Below, piece after piece: positions 51,544 to 60,782 of a stretch of 64,000 nucleotides of DNA; within the stretch, counting starts at the first letter, position 1; every line of letters begins with the position of its first letter. The notes below the pieces were generated by a model. That model was not told the origin of the DNA, did no database searches, and worked only from the letters and a program-made list of their open reading frames with translations. The stretch covers positions 124,001 through 188,000 of the forward strand of contig NZ_BNAR01000008.1 of the NCBI RefSeq assembly GCF_014653695.1, given 5' to 3'. Both the position numbers and the translations under genes were made by a program. Source of the stretch: Lentzea cavernae (GTDB taxonomy: Bacteria; Actinomycetota; Actinomycetes; Mycobacteriales; Pseudonocardiaceae).

Positions 51544-54500
51544 GGCTGTGGCCGTCCCACGTGAAGCGCACGGTCGTCACGGCGTCGTCCCCGTCCGTGC
51601 CGGTGGTGAGCTGGTGGATGGCGATGCCGGTCAGCTCCCGGTAGTCGCACCACTCGTGGTCCGACGTGAGCACCAGGTCGAGGTCGAAGTTGACCAGCAG
51701 CTCCAGCAGCTGGCCTCGGTTGGTGGCGTCGACGCCCACGAACACCTCGTCCAGCAGGATGAGCCGGGGTGCGTGAGGGGTGGCGTGGTAGTGCGCGGCC
51801 GCCGCGGCGAAGAGGGGGAGGTGCAAGACGATGGCCTTCTCGCCGCCGGAGAGGGCGCCGTGCACGCGTTTGGTGACGGGGACCCAGCCTTCGCCTCTGT
51901 CCACCTTCACGACGAACTGGTGCCACGTCGTGTAGTCGAGCACCTGGGCGAGTTGTTGTTCCCAGCCCGTTGCGGAGTCGTGTGCGCGTGCCTCTTCCAC
52001 GCGCTCGCGGAAGAACTGGTGCAGGAGTTCGCGTTCGTGGTCGTTCAGGTCTGAACGCAGCAGGAGGTCGCGGGCTTCTTTGGTGCCCGGCGGCAGTTGG
52101 GGGTCTACCTGCCAGTCGAGTTGCACGCGGATGCCGGAGGCGGTCTGGACGCGCTCCAAGCCTTGGTTCATGATGCCGACCAGCTCGGAGGCGCCCTGGA
52201 TGCGCTGGGCGATGTGCCTTCGGGTGTCGCCGGTGAGGGTCTGGTCGAAGAGGTCGCGTTCGACGTCGGTGATGTGGGTGCGGATGCGGTCGCGTTCGGA
52301 CTGCAGTGTGTGGAGCAGGGCGTGGGCGCCCATGCGCTTGCCGTCGAGTGTCGCGGTGAGGACTGTGACGTCGTCGTCGGGGTCCAGGGACAGGTCGATG
52401 CGGCCGGCGAGTTGTTGCTGGGCCTCGTGCACGGCCATGCCCAGGCGGGACTCGGAGTCGCGGATCAGGCGCGGGTCGACCGGGCCGTCGGGCACCTCGC
52501 CGGCGTCGGCGGGCAGGTGGCTGCTGGTCAGGTGGCGGTAGCGCGTGTCGGCGGCCGCGTGGGCGACGGTGGCTTCCGCGGCGCGTGAGGTGTCGGTCCT
52601 GCGCTTTTCCTCCAACGTGCCGAGGGTGCGCGCCAGGCCCGTTTGCTTGTCCAGCAGCAGTTCGCGTTGCTCGGCCAGATCGAGTGCCTTGGCGCGCAAC
52701 GAGATGAGCTGCTGGTCGAGGGTGTGGAACTCGGCGCCCGCGGCCCGTTCGACGGTCTCCAGCGTGACGGTGAGGTCGGAGGCTTCCTGCTGACGAGCCG
52801 AGGCCGTCTCCTCCGCCTCGTCGGCCAGCGCGCTGCTCACCGAGGCACGGCTGCCGGCCTCGACCGACAACGTCTCCGCGGACAGGGCGTCACGGCGGTC
52901 GTCCAGCCAGCGGTGTGCCGCCGTGCCGAACGCCGTCAGCACGTCCGCGTCGGGCACCTCCGCGTTCTGGTCGAGCTGGGCGACGACGGCCTCGGCCTCG
53001 GACACCTGGCGCAGCGCGGCGGCGACGGCGTCCTTGCGCGCCGCGCACCGCAGCTGGGCCTTCGTGCGCTGTTCCTCGGCCATCTCCATCGGGTCGGTCG
53101 AGGGCTTGCGGGCGATCTCGCCGGCGAGGGTCGCGCGGCGGACGGCGATCTGGTTGCGCGCCGCGTCCACACCGGACAGGTCCGTCGCGAGCTGCTCGAT
53201 CAGACCGGTGAGCTCGGCGATCCGGCCCGCGCGAGCGCGTTGGCGGGCGTCGGCGCCGATGTAGGTGTGGGTGGGCTTGCTCCAGCGGCCGTGGGCGTTG
53301 CCCAGGCGCCACGACCCGTCCGCGCCGATGGCGGTCGTGTGGCCGGACGCGGTCTCACCGAAGGCGATGCTGTCGAGGAACTGGTGGCAGCGCTCGTCCT
53401 CGGTGGCGAGCACCTCCAGCAGCGTCGTGCCGGGGGCCGGGCCGGAGAGCAAGGGCTCTGCGAAGCGGTCCTGGTCGGACAGCTCGAACGACGTGTCCGG
53501 TGTGAGCCACGCGTCGAGCAGGCCCGACGCCTCCAGGGCCGCCTCGACCGCGCTGCGGACGGAGGGCGGCGTGTCGGGGCGGAACTCGACCAGGCGCCAC
53601 AGCGGGGCGCCTGCCGCGGAGACGCGGTAGGCGCCGTCACGCGTGTAGGGCGCGGGCGGCGGCACGTCGACCTGGTTGGCGAGCTTCTCGCGGATGGACC
53701 GGTACTGCGACAGCTGGCTGTTCAACGCCGCGCGCGTCTCGTCCAGGCGCGCCTCGATGCGGCTGAACTCCTCGCGGGCGAGAGCGGCCGCCTCGACGAC
53801 CTCGTGGTGCTCGGAGACGTTCAGCTCGGAACAGCCGCGCGCCCACGTGTCGACGTCCGCGCAGAACTTCGCAAACGCTTGCTCGAACGTCCGCTGCGCC
53901 GTGGTCTCCGCCTCCGCGGCGAGCTCGAGCTCGTCACGGGTCTCCTCGAGCCGTTGGCGGGCGGCGTTCCGTGCGTTGACTGCTCTCTCGTGTGCGGCAA
54001 CGGCACGCGTGAGAGAGTTGATCTCGGCCGAACGCGACTCGACGGCCGCGGTGAGCAGCTGACGCCCCGCCTTCGCGTCGGCGCCGGACTCGATCTCCTC
54101 CAGCACCGACGGCATGCCTGCCCGCTCGGCGGCTTCCCGTGCGAGGACGACGGACCGTCGCAGTTCATCGGCCCGTGCGGCCGCCTCGGACTTGGCCTGC
54201 CCGGCCAGTTCCTCGTCGGCGACGGCACGCGCGCGGAGCTTCGCGGCGTGCGCGGCCGCCTCCGAGGCGCGCAGGGACGCGGCGGAGAGCTGCTGCCGCA
54301 ACAGGTCGAGCTGCTTGCCCTCCTGGTACGCGGGCAGGTCGGAGATGCCGGAGATCTCCGCGTCGACCGCGCTCGCCTCGCGTCCCAGCGCCGCGAGCTG
54401 GTCGAACGCCTCGTCGGTGAGCGTGATCTGGCGCTCGTAGCGGTGGTCGCTCATCCTGGAGGCCCTGGTCAGCTCGTCGAGCTGCTCGGTCGCGGTCTCC

Positions 54501-55300
54501 AACGCCCACGAGGCCGTGCCCAGCACGCGCTGGGCGTAGACGCGCTGCACGCCCGCGAGCCGTTCGACGGCGGTGATCTCCTCGTCGAGCCTCCGCAACC
54601 CCTCGCGCTGACGGTCGAGCCGTTCGAAGCCCTCGGCGATCTCGGTGAGATCCGACTGGTCGAGCGGCGGAAGTGCCTTGGACAGCAACGAGGACAGCAC
54701 GCTCGGGTCGAGCCGCTCGGACAACTTGGGCGTGCGCAGCTGCAGCAGAGCCGTGATCAGCGAGTCGTACCGTTGCTCGCTCACGCCGGGGAACAACGTC
54801 GTCCGCACCGTGTGGCGGTAATCAGCAGGAGAGGTGTGCACGACACCGTGTTCGCCGATCGCCGCGGTGAGATCGGTCGTGGTCAACGGGCGCCCGGCCT
54901 CGTTCACCAGCGCCAGATCACCGACCCTGAGCGACGTCGTGAAGTACGTGGCGCCGACGTTGGACGTGTTCGTGGTGGCCTGAAGACGCGCACCGCACGT
55001 GAACCACTGCTCGCCGTGCTGGAACTCCAGCCACACGTACCCGACGCGCGTGCTGCCCTGGTTGCCCTCGCCCATGAGGTTCCAGTGCATCGTGCGGTCC
55101 GCACTGCCGAACGTCGACAACCGGTGCGGACGCAGGTTCGCGTCGAACAGGTACGGCAGCAGCAGCTCGAGCGCTTTCGACTTGCCCGTGCCGTTGGGGC
55201 CCCTGAGCAGCAGTCTGCCCTGGTAGAACGAGAAGATCTCGTCGTAGTAGCGCCAGACGTTGATGATGCCGGCGCGGCTCGGTTGCCACCGGTCAGTCAT
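51527..55300 (-). CDS. jetC: Wadjet JetC: MukB/SMC-like ATPase (TIGR02680)
   Basis: 1257 residues from ATG 55300. N-terminal ATPase half with Walker A G34-P-N-G-T-G-K40-S41 (FYQGRLLLRGPNGTGKSKALE), long coiled-coil stretches (about 250-520 and 720-1000) around a hinge-like region (PYTRDGAYRVSAAGAPLWRLVEF), and the C-terminal half with ABC signature L1150-S-G-G-E1154 and Walker B L-I-L-L-D1184-E1185-V-F-V-G-V-D. This is the SMC motor of Wadjet-type anti-plasmid systems, which extrude loops of small circular DNA for cleavage by JetD. The start overlaps the jetB stop by 8 bp. No JetD gene follows; the next gene is on the other strand. Confidence 0.92.
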   Translation of the reverse strand: MTDRWQPSRAGIINVWRYYDEIFSFYQGRLLLRGPNGTGKSKALELLLPYLFDANLRPHRLSTFGSADRTMHWNLMGEGNQGSTRVGYVWLEFQHGEQWFTCGARLQATTNTSNVGATYFTTSLRVGDLALVNEAGRPLTTTDLTAAIGEHGVVHTSPADYRHTVRTTLFPGVSEQRYDSLITALLQLRTPKLSERLDPSVLSSLLSKALPPLDQSDLTEIAEGFERLDRQREGLRRLDEEITAVERLAGVQRVYAQRVLGTASWALETATEQLDELTRASRMSDHRYERQITLTDEAFDQLAALGREASAVDAEISGISDLPAYQEGKQLDLLRQQLSAASLRASEAAAHAAKLRARAVADEELAGQAKSEAAARADELRRSVVLAREAAERAGMPSVLEEIESGADAKAGRQLLTAAVESRSAEINSLTRAVAAHERAVNARNAARQRLEETRDELELAAEAETTAQRTFEQAFAKFCADVDTWARGCSELNVSEHHEVVEAAALAREEFSRIEARLDETRAALNSQLSQYRSIREKLANQVDVPPPAPYTRDGAYRVSAAGAPLWRLVEFRPDTPPSVRSAVEAALEASGLLDAWLTPDTSFELSDQDRFAEPLLSGPAPGTTLLEVLATEDERCHQFLDSIAFGETASGHTTAIGADGSWRLGNAHGRWSKPTHTYIGADARQRARAGRIAELTGLIEQLATDLSGVDAARNQIAVRRATLAGEIARKPSTDPMEMAEEQRTKAQLRCAARKDAVAAALRQVSEAEAVVAQLDQNAEVPDADVLTAFGTAAHRWLDDRRDALSAETLSVEAGSRASVSSALADEAEETASARQQEASDLTVTLETVERAAGAEFHTLDQQLISLRAKALDLAEQRELLLDKQTGLARTLGTLEEKRRTDTSRAAEATVAHAAADTRYRHLTSSHLPADAGEVPDGPVDPRLIRDSESRLGMAVHEAQQQLAGRIDLSLDPDDDVTVLTATLDGKRMGAHALLHTLQSERDRIRTHITDVERDLFDQTLTGDTRRHIAQRIQGASELVGIMNQGLERVQTASGIRVQLDWQVDPQLPPGTKEARDLLLRSDLNDHERELLHQFFRERVEEARAHDSATGWEQQLAQVLDYTTWHQFVVKVDRGEGWVPVTKRVHGALSGGEKAIVLHLPLFAAAAAHYHATPHAPRLILLDEVFVGVDATNRGQLLELLVNFDLDLVLTSDHEWCDYRELTGIAIHQLTTGTDGDDAVTTVRFTWDGHSLTADD

Positions 55301-56357
55301 TGGGCTCCTCGACCGCGTACCTGGCTGCGGCGGGCAGCCTGTGAACGGTGCCGTTCTCCGTGCGCGCGAGCCCGAACGCTTCGAGCAGCTCGAGCCCGTC
55401 CGCCGCGAGCCTGCTCGCTCCACCGTCCGACTGGTAGGCCTTGGCCCAGTTGCGGAACCGGGTGAGCACCTCGCGTGCTTCCTCGGCCAGTTCCTCCGTG
55501 GTGGCAGGACCCAGCGCCAACCGGTCGAGCAACAGCAACGCGGCGACCTTCGCGTTGTTGTCGTCGTCCGGGAACCTCGTGTCCGTGGCGATCGCGTCGG
55601 CGTCGACCACGACGTACCCCTCTTTGCGCTCCTCCAGCGTGCAGCCGGCCAGCGTGATCCCCGTCTGCACGACCTTACGGCCGGCGGGGGAGCCGAGGAA
55701 CGCGAGCTGGCTCGCCGTCAGATCTTCCTTGTACACCACGGGATCGTCGATGAGCCTGCGCATCACGGAGTGCCGCTGCCACAGGCTGCGGTGCGCGTTC
55801 TCGTACCGCGACTCGTACGTCAGGTCCTCAATCGTGTCCACTGTGGAGGGTGCGACCGGTGAGGAGAGCAAACGCGTGATGAGTGTCGGGTCCGCGCGAA
55901 TCTGCTCGTTGGCCTCTATCGCGCCGTGTTCTTCGAGGAACGTCAACACGCCGTTGAACGCGTTCCGGTCGCTGCGCCTGCCCGGATCGAACTCCATGTC
56001 GTCGGCCTGCTTGAGGCGCGACGTCAGGTCGTCGAGCGTTGTCACCGGCGTGGTCAGCAACTCCGCGCACACGAGACACAGCAACACGTACCGCCGCCGG
56101 TCGAACGCCGGTCGCGTGCGGTCGGGCCGTTGCGTCGTCTTGAACAGACGCGCGTAGCCGGCGCGCGGCTCGACGATCACACGCCAGCCGCAGTAGTAGT
56201 CGAACCACTTGGTGATCGGTTCGCGGCGCCTTCTGATGAGGTCGAAGCCGTCAGGATCCTGGCCGTTGGCGAGCAACGGCCGCGCGAGCAGCAGGCGAAC
56301 GCCACGCGCCACCTCTTCGCTCTCCAGCCGTGCGAGCTGGTTCCCCGTGCGGCTCAT
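55293..56357 (-). CDS. jetB: Wadjet JetB: kite-type accessory subunit (TIGR02678/DUF2398)
   Basis: 354 residues from ATG 56357. The sequence (EEVARGVRLLLARPLLA, FDLIRRRREPITKWFDYYCGWRVIVEPRAGYARLFKT, RPAFDRRRYVLLCLVCAELLTTP) is the TIGR02678 family that always accompanies TIGR02677 and TIGR02680. By analogy with MukE/JetB it is a winged-helix dimer bridging the kleisin and the SMC arms. It overlaps both neighbours (4 bp with jetA, 8 bp with jetC), so the complex is made in fixed order. Confidence 0.92.
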   Translation of the reverse strand: MSRTGNQLARLESEEVARGVRLLLARPLLANGQDPDGFDLIRRRREPITKWFDYYCGWRVIVEPRAGYARLFKTTQRPDRTRPAFDRRRYVLLCLVCAELLTTPVTTLDDLTSRLKQADDMEFDPGRRSDRNAFNGVLTFLEEHGAIEANEQIRADPTLITRLLSSPVAPSTVDTIEDLTYESRYENAHRSLWQRHSVMRRLIDDPVVYKEDLTASQLAFLGSPAGRKVVQTGITLAGCTLEERKEGYVVVDADAIATDTRFPDDDNNAKVAALLLLDRLALGPATTEELAEEAREVLTRFRNWAKAYQSDGGASRLAADGLELLEAFGLARTENGTVHRLPAAARYAVEEPND

Positions 56358-57745
56358 CGGCTCTGCACGTCGATCACGTAGTCGGGCCCGCTCAGCGTGC
56401 CCTTCTGGGTGGTCATGGTCGCCCAGCCGCGCGCGTTGCGCAGGTTGATCTGCATCCGCCCGTCACTCGTCCCGGCCGAGCGCGTGCCCGTGCTGTCCGG
56501 ATCGCTGCCCAGCGCCCGCCCCACCAGGTCGATCAGCCGGTGGAACGTGTCGTGGTCGAGGTTCGTGAGCGTGGAGATCCGGATCGCGCCGTCGGTCTGG
56601 ATCTGCGACCACGCGTACTCGAGCTCGGCGCGTTCCTTCTCCGCCTGCTCGCGGCGGCTGCGGCGCACCTCGTCGACGTTGCGGACCTTGCCGGTGGCAC
56701 CGATGTGCTCCTGCTTCCCGGTGGCGCGCAGCTGCGGCGACACGGGCACGGGCGGCGTGTTGTGCCAGGCCTCGGCACTGGGCAGCAGCTCACCGTCGGC
56801 GTGCGCGAGGTGCGCGTGCCGGGCGGAGTAGAGCCCGAACGCGGCGTTGAACAGCTCGTGCGCCTCGTCCTCGGTCTCGGTGCGCGCGAACCACTTCGCC
56901 AGCGCGCGGAAGTCTGCGGCGGTGTTCGTCGGCTTCTTACGCTGCTCGCTGATCCGGTCGAGGACCCTGAGCAACTGGACGATGGCTTTGCGCGACACGT
57001 CCTGCAACTCGTCCACGTTGTGGAACCAGGTCCTGAGGCTCTCCCAGGCCTTCGCGCGGTTCTGGAGCCAGTTCTCGTCCTGGTGCAGGCCGGCGCCGTT
57101 GCGCGCGCGTTCGTGCAGCGCGACCGCGTCGATGCCGTTGATCCTGTCGCGGATCTGCTGCTTGCGAGCGTCCAGGTCCGCGATGAAGTCGCGCAGGTAG
57201 GTGATCGTGGTGCGCTTGACGTCCTGGAAGGTCGCGAGGTCGGTGTCCTCGTCGCGCAGCAGCCGCTGCAGGTCCGCGTTGAACCGCGTGGTGTTGGTCC
57301 TGAGGGCCGAGAGGTGGCCTTCGAGCTCCATCAGCGCCGTGAACGTGCGCTGGTTGTCCAGTGGTGTGCTCAGCTCGTCGAGCCGGGCGGCGATCGCGTC
57401 GACTGTGGCGGTCTGCAGCGACCCGCTGCCCGTCAGGGTGTCGAGCGCGTGCTTCAGCCCCGCGTACGCGGCCTCGCCCAGCTTCGTGAGTCCGTACTGC
57501 TGCTGCGCCGTGTCGATCAGGCCCCACTGGCGCAAGGAGGTGAGGGAGGCGGTCAGCTCGTCGTCCGTCACCGGCTCGGACCAGCCGGCCTCCCTGAGCC
57601 GTTGCTGCACGTCGTCGAGGCTCAGCACGGTCTTGAGGTGCTCGTTCGCCAGGCCGAACGCGCGCAGGACCGCGGTGTGCAGCTCTGCGTCGCCGGTCGT
57701 GGTGAAGCGAAACAGGTCCGCAGGCACCGGTGGGAACGTCGTCAC
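56354..57745 (-). CDS. jetA: Wadjet JetA: kleisin-like subunit (TIGR02677/DUF2397)
   Basis: 463 residues from GTG 57745, chosen because TACGGT lies seven bases before it; GTG 57754 adds three residues. ADLFRFTTTGDAELHTAVLRAFGLANEHLKTVLS, DLATFQDVKRTTITYLRDFIADLDARKQQIRDRIN and the charged VRRSRREQAEKERAELEYAW stretch fit TIGR02677. In Wadjet/MukBEF logic it is the kleisin (MukF-like) that closes the JetC ring. It heads the operon jetA-jetB-jetC and has its own leaderless promoter. Confidence 0.92.
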   Translation of the reverse strand: MTTFPPVPADLFRFTTTGDAELHTAVLRAFGLANEHLKTVLSLDDVQQRLREAGWSEPVTDDELTASLTSLRQWGLIDTAQQQYGLTKLGEAAYAGLKHALDTLTGSGSLQTATVDAIAARLDELSTPLDNQRTFTALMELEGHLSALRTNTTRFNADLQRLLRDEDTDLATFQDVKRTTITYLRDFIADLDARKQQIRDRINGIDAVALHERARNGAGLHQDENWLQNRAKAWESLRTWFHNVDELQDVSRKAIVQLLRVLDRISEQRKKPTNTAADFRALAKWFARTETEDEAHELFNAAFGLYSARHAHLAHADGELLPSAEAWHNTPPVPVSPQLRATGKQEHIGATGKVRNVDEVRRSRREQAEKERAELEYAWSQIQTDGAIRISTLTNLDHDTFHRLIDLVGRALGSDPDSTGTRSAGTSDGRMQINLRNARGWATMTTQKGTLSGPDYVIDVQSR

Positions 57746-57752
57746 CTGCACC

Positions 57753-57758
57753 ACCGTA
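57753..57758 (-). promoter_or_regulatory. -10 box (TACGGT) of the jet operon
   Basis: Minus-strand TACGGT ends 7 nt before GTG 57745. It allows expression independent of the upstream nuclease-helicase gene. Confidence 0.5.
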
Positions 57759-57800
57759 GCTTGTCGCGCCGGAGCCTCTGGGTGCCTGGGCGGGCCATCG

Positions 57801-57887
57801 TCAGACCGGAAAACCTCCCAGGAGGCCGACCGGCTCGAGCTCCACTTCGACCCGGTGCGCCAGGCATCGAAGCGGGACGGGTGTCAT
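57801..57887 (-). CDS. 28-residue ORF coupled to the nuclease-helicase stop
   Basis: ATG 57887 overlaps the preceding stop as ATGA, the arrangement used by real coupled genes in this window. The product, MTPVPLRCLAHRVEVELEPV plus LLGGFPV-type end, has no recognisable domain. It may be a genuine micropeptide of the defence locus, the stump of a lost gene, or chance. Low confidence. Confidence 0.3.
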   Translation of the reverse strand: MTPVPLRCLAHRVEVELEPVGLLGGFPV

Positions 57888-59773
57888 CGCGTCATCGCCC
57901 GCAGGTGTTCCTGGGTCTCCTGGTCCTCGGAGTAGACGCAGACACCTCGCATGCCCCTGGTGAGCAGCACCTTGTAGGTGTTGCGGATCAGCCGGCCGAA
58001 GTGGAGATCGTCGGCCTTCTTCACAGCGGGATCGTGCGAGTGCCCGCGGCGCGCCTCCCAGTGGTCGCCGCGCCAGACGAAGTCGTTCCCGAAGATCACG
58101 CCCGCCCAGTCGTACTCGAACCCCTGGGCGGTGTAGATGCAGCCGACCTGTCCGAACCCGCGTTCGTCGCTGGCCCAGAAGTGCGCGGAGGGCGCGTCCG
58201 GGACCCGTTTCTCCGGTTTCACGTTCCACGGCCGGTGCCAGTCGCCGATCCGCACGTCCGGCACGAGCACCTTCGTCCCGTCCCGCGTGACCGGATCGCT
58301 CCACTTCCAGCAGTACCCGGCCGCGATGCGAGCGGTGCCACCACTTCCGGCCTGCCGGTCGAGCAGCCACGACTCCAGCTCCCGCGGCGACTCCGCGCTG
58401 CGGACCACGAACTCGTCGTCCGTGCGCGTGACCAAGGTGGACCAGGGGGTCGGCTTCCCCTTGACCCCCAGCAGTCCGGCGACCCACGCGTCGAAGAACT
58501 CGGACCCGCCGCAGCGGAACTGACCGCCGAGCTCCACCACCTCCACGGCACACCCCGCGGCCGCCGCGGCCGCCTCGATCTCCGTCCGCGATCCCATCTC
58601 GCCGGGCCGCACCGTCTGGTTCTCGTCAAGGAGGAAGACCGGTACCCAGGCGGCGTCGATCAGCTCGTCGACCTGCCTGCGCGCCTTGTCCCTGACCTCC
58701 CGCCTCGTGTAGCGGTTGAGACTGGTCTCCCTGATGCGGTGGGCCTCGTCGCAGATCAGCACGTGCAGGTCGCGCGGCTCGGCCTCCATGAAGTTGTTGA
58801 AGTACTTGAACATCTTCTGCACCCGCGGATTGCGGTGACCCGCGTGCCTGCGCATGGTGTTGGTGAACGAGCTGGACCCGGTCGCGTGGAAGACCTCCCT
58901 GCCCTGCCGCGCGAGCTCGCCGAGCAGGCTCAGGGCGATGACGCTCTTGCCGGAGCCGGGCCCGCCGAGCACGATCACCACGGTCTGGGTCCGGGAGGCC
59001 CTTGCCCTGTCCACGGCCATCGTGACCAGGCGGTACGCGACCTGCTGCTGGTCCAGGAGCAGGAACTGCTCGCGTTCCTGGATCTCCTTGGCCGCCGCGG
59101 CGAGCAGCGGCTTCGACGGGGCGTGACGCATGCCGAGGAACTCGTCCGCGGCCTGGCGGGCTCCGTCCCGCGTCGCGGAGTCGCGGTCGAGCAGCGCGCG
59201 AAGCCGGTCGACCAGCCTGCTCTTGCTGTCGAGGGTGTACAGCTCGCCGAACTCGTCGACCGCGTACTGAGAGATGCGCCAGACCCCGCTCTCGCGCGCG
59301 TTGTGCAGGTACGCCACACCGTGCACGGAATCCGGCTTTTCGGCGAGTGCCGGCGTCGAGTCCACGAGGTACTCGCAGTACCTGCGGACCTGTTCGACCG
59401 GGTGCAGCACGGGCTGGGTGTACTGGTCGATCCGCACCAGGTCCTCGCCGTACGGCTCCGCCTTCGACCACTGCTTGAGCTCGACCAGCACGTAGGACGG
59501 CGCACCGCTTCCGGGGTGCTGACCGCACAGGACCACGTCCACGCGCATCGGGCTGTGCGGCAGCTTGTGCTCCAGCAGCACCTCGACGTGGCCGAGCCCG
59601 GCGTCCACGAGGTCGGACAGGAACGCGGGCAGGCTGTTGCGCCAGGAGCGCACCTCGCCGTTGCCGACACCGGCCTCGAACTGGATCCGCGCCTGCTCCG
59701 CGAGCACGGTGTGCAGCCGGTCGGCCAAGGCGTCGGCGAGCAGCGACTCGGCGCTCTGACGGACGAGAGCCAC
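57884..59773 (-). CDS. PD-(D/E)xK nuclease fused to DUF2075 superfamily 1 helicase
   Basis: 629 residues from GTG 59773 (GGGGGA six bases upstream). The N-terminal 110 residues contain E68, D79 and E98-x-K100 (EHKLPHSPMRVDVVL, YVLVELKQW), the spacing of a PD-(D/E)xK endonuclease. The rest is a DUF2075/Schlafen-type SF1 ATPase: Walker A G270-G-P-G-S-G-K276-S, a Walker B segment D342-E-A-H345 (LICDEAHRI), GGQFRCGGSEFFDAW and a UvrD-like C-terminal YTAQGFEYDWAGVIFG with LLTRGMRG. Nuclease-helicase fusions of this kind are frequent in anti-phage islands. It is on the same strand as the jet operon, 138 bp before jetA. Confidence 0.88.
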   Translation of the reverse strand: MALVRQSAESLLADALADRLHTVLAEQARIQFEAGVGNGEVRSWRNSLPAFLSDLVDAGLGHVEVLLEHKLPHSPMRVDVVLCGQHPGSGAPSYVLVELKQWSKAEPYGEDLVRIDQYTQPVLHPVEQVRRYCEYLVDSTPALAEKPDSVHGVAYLHNARESGVWRISQYAVDEFGELYTLDSKSRLVDRLRALLDRDSATRDGARQAADEFLGMRHAPSKPLLAAAAKEIQEREQFLLLDQQQVAYRLVTMAVDRARASRTQTVVIVLGGPGSGKSVIALSLLGELARQGREVFHATGSSSFTNTMRRHAGHRNPRVQKMFKYFNNFMEAEPRDLHVLICDEAHRIRETSLNRYTRREVRDKARRQVDELIDAAWVPVFLLDENQTVRPGEMGSRTEIEAAAAAAGCAVEVVELGGQFRCGGSEFFDAWVAGLLGVKGKPTPWSTLVTRTDDEFVVRSAESPRELESWLLDRQAGSGGTARIAAGYCWKWSDPVTRDGTKVLVPDVRIGDWHRPWNVKPEKRVPDAPSAHFWASDERGFGQVGCIYTAQGFEYDWAGVIFGNDFVWRGDHWEARRGHSHDPAVKKADDLHFGRLIRNTYKVLLTRGMRGVCVYSEDQETQEHLRAMTR

Positions 59774-60031
59774 GAATGTTCCCCCACTTGAGCATGCGGA
59801 ATCCACATGCGGGTGGGGACAGCGACGAGGTGCCTGGACCAGTCACGCTCGGTGTCCGTCGGGCCGCAGCGCCGAGATTAGTCGATCTCCGGTGGTCTCA
59901 GGCCGTCATCGCGCGAAGGTCGCTTCGCAGCAAGTCCGGTTGATCTCGGACGAGGTGCGGGAAGTGATCACGATGGGGTGATCCCCGTGGTGGCGTTGAT
60001 CGCCGAACGGGTCGCGTTGCGCCGATCGGCC

Positions 60032-60037
60032 TAATCT
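60032..60037 (+). promoter_or_regulatory. -10 box (TAATCT) for the 210-residue protein
   Basis: TAATCT ends 6 nt before ATG 60044; leaderless. The 270-bp gap before it (59774-60043) holds no gene; a small GGGG-TGAT-CCCC hairpin lies near 59975. Confidence 0.5.
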
Positions 60038-60043
60038 CCGGCC

Positions 60044-60676
60044 ATGCGGACGAGGCTGACCCCCATGCAGCAGGCGGTGGTGGACGCCGGGCGCCCCCTG
60101 CCGCAGCTCACCGACCCGCTGGAGGTCGAGCTCCAGGTCAGTGCCGTTGCCGGGCCCTTCGCGGACAACGAGGAGCTGTGGGAGGACGTCGTCCGGCACC
60201 TGCGGGAGGTGCCGAGCCGGCGCAGTGCCGCGCTGCTGACGGCTCTCGCGCACCTGTTGCCCGGACGGCCCGGGGTGTGGGCCGGGGAGGCTGCCCGGCA
60301 CCAGGAGAGGCCGCGGTGGGATCTGGGGGCGCTCACGTTCGGTGAGTGCTGGATCGGGGACCGGTCGATCGACGCGGGGTATCTGGCGTTGCTGTGCAGT
60401 TATGCGTACGGGGACGTGCCGCACGCGATGGTGTTCATGATCGACGAGGTCAGGGGGAGCCTGACGCGGCACGCGTTCCTCACTCGGCAGGCGGAGGAGG
60501 CGTTGGCCGGGTTGCGGGACGAGATGCGGTTGGAGTTGATCACTCCGGTGGCGGCGCACTGGCTGTTGAGTCGCAGTTATGACCGGTTCGAGCGGCGGCC
60601 TGGGCTCGGGGTGAGCGTGGATGTTCACCAGACGAGGTTGGTGGCGCGGCGGCGCATTGCGTTGGCGATGACTTAA
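60044..60676 (+). CDS. Hypothetical protein
   Basis: 210 residues from ATG 60044. No signal peptide. The sequence is mainly helical (PMQQAVVDAGRPLPQ, WEDVVRHLREVPSRRSAALLTALAHLLPG) with a central ALTFGECWIGDRSIDAGYLALLCSYAYGDVPHAMVFMIDEV segment resembling proteins annotated only as conserved hypothetical in actinomycetes. There is no catalytic motif I can defend. It lies beside the defence island but there is no operon link; 106 bp separate it from the permease. Confidence 0.65.
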   Translation: MRTRLTPMQQAVVDAGRPLPQLTDPLEVELQVSAVAGPFADNEELWEDVVRHLREVPSRRSAALLTALAHLLPGRPGVWAGEAARHQERPRWDLGALTFGECWIGDRSIDAGYLALLCSYAYGDVPHAMVFMIDEVRGSLTRHAFLTRQAEEALAGLRDEMRLELITPVAAHWLLSRSYDRFERRPGLGVSVDVHQTRLVARRRIALAMT

Positions 60677-60782
60677 GCGCGGCGCTGTGTGAAGGTTCAT
60701 TCGGATGTGCGGTGTGTCTATAGCCCGATCGTGTCTAGACCATTACTGTCCGGGTGGTCGATCGCGGGGCGGAGGGAAGGTC

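Noticed and set aside
52643-55465. 940-codon frame antisense to jetC
   Set aside because: Shadow of the SMC gene; no domain and biased Arg/Gly/Val composition.
56330-59791. 1153-codon frame antisense to jetA and the nuclease-helicase
   Set aside because: Spans two unrelated real genes on the opposite strand and shows no protein features; it is not the missing JetD.
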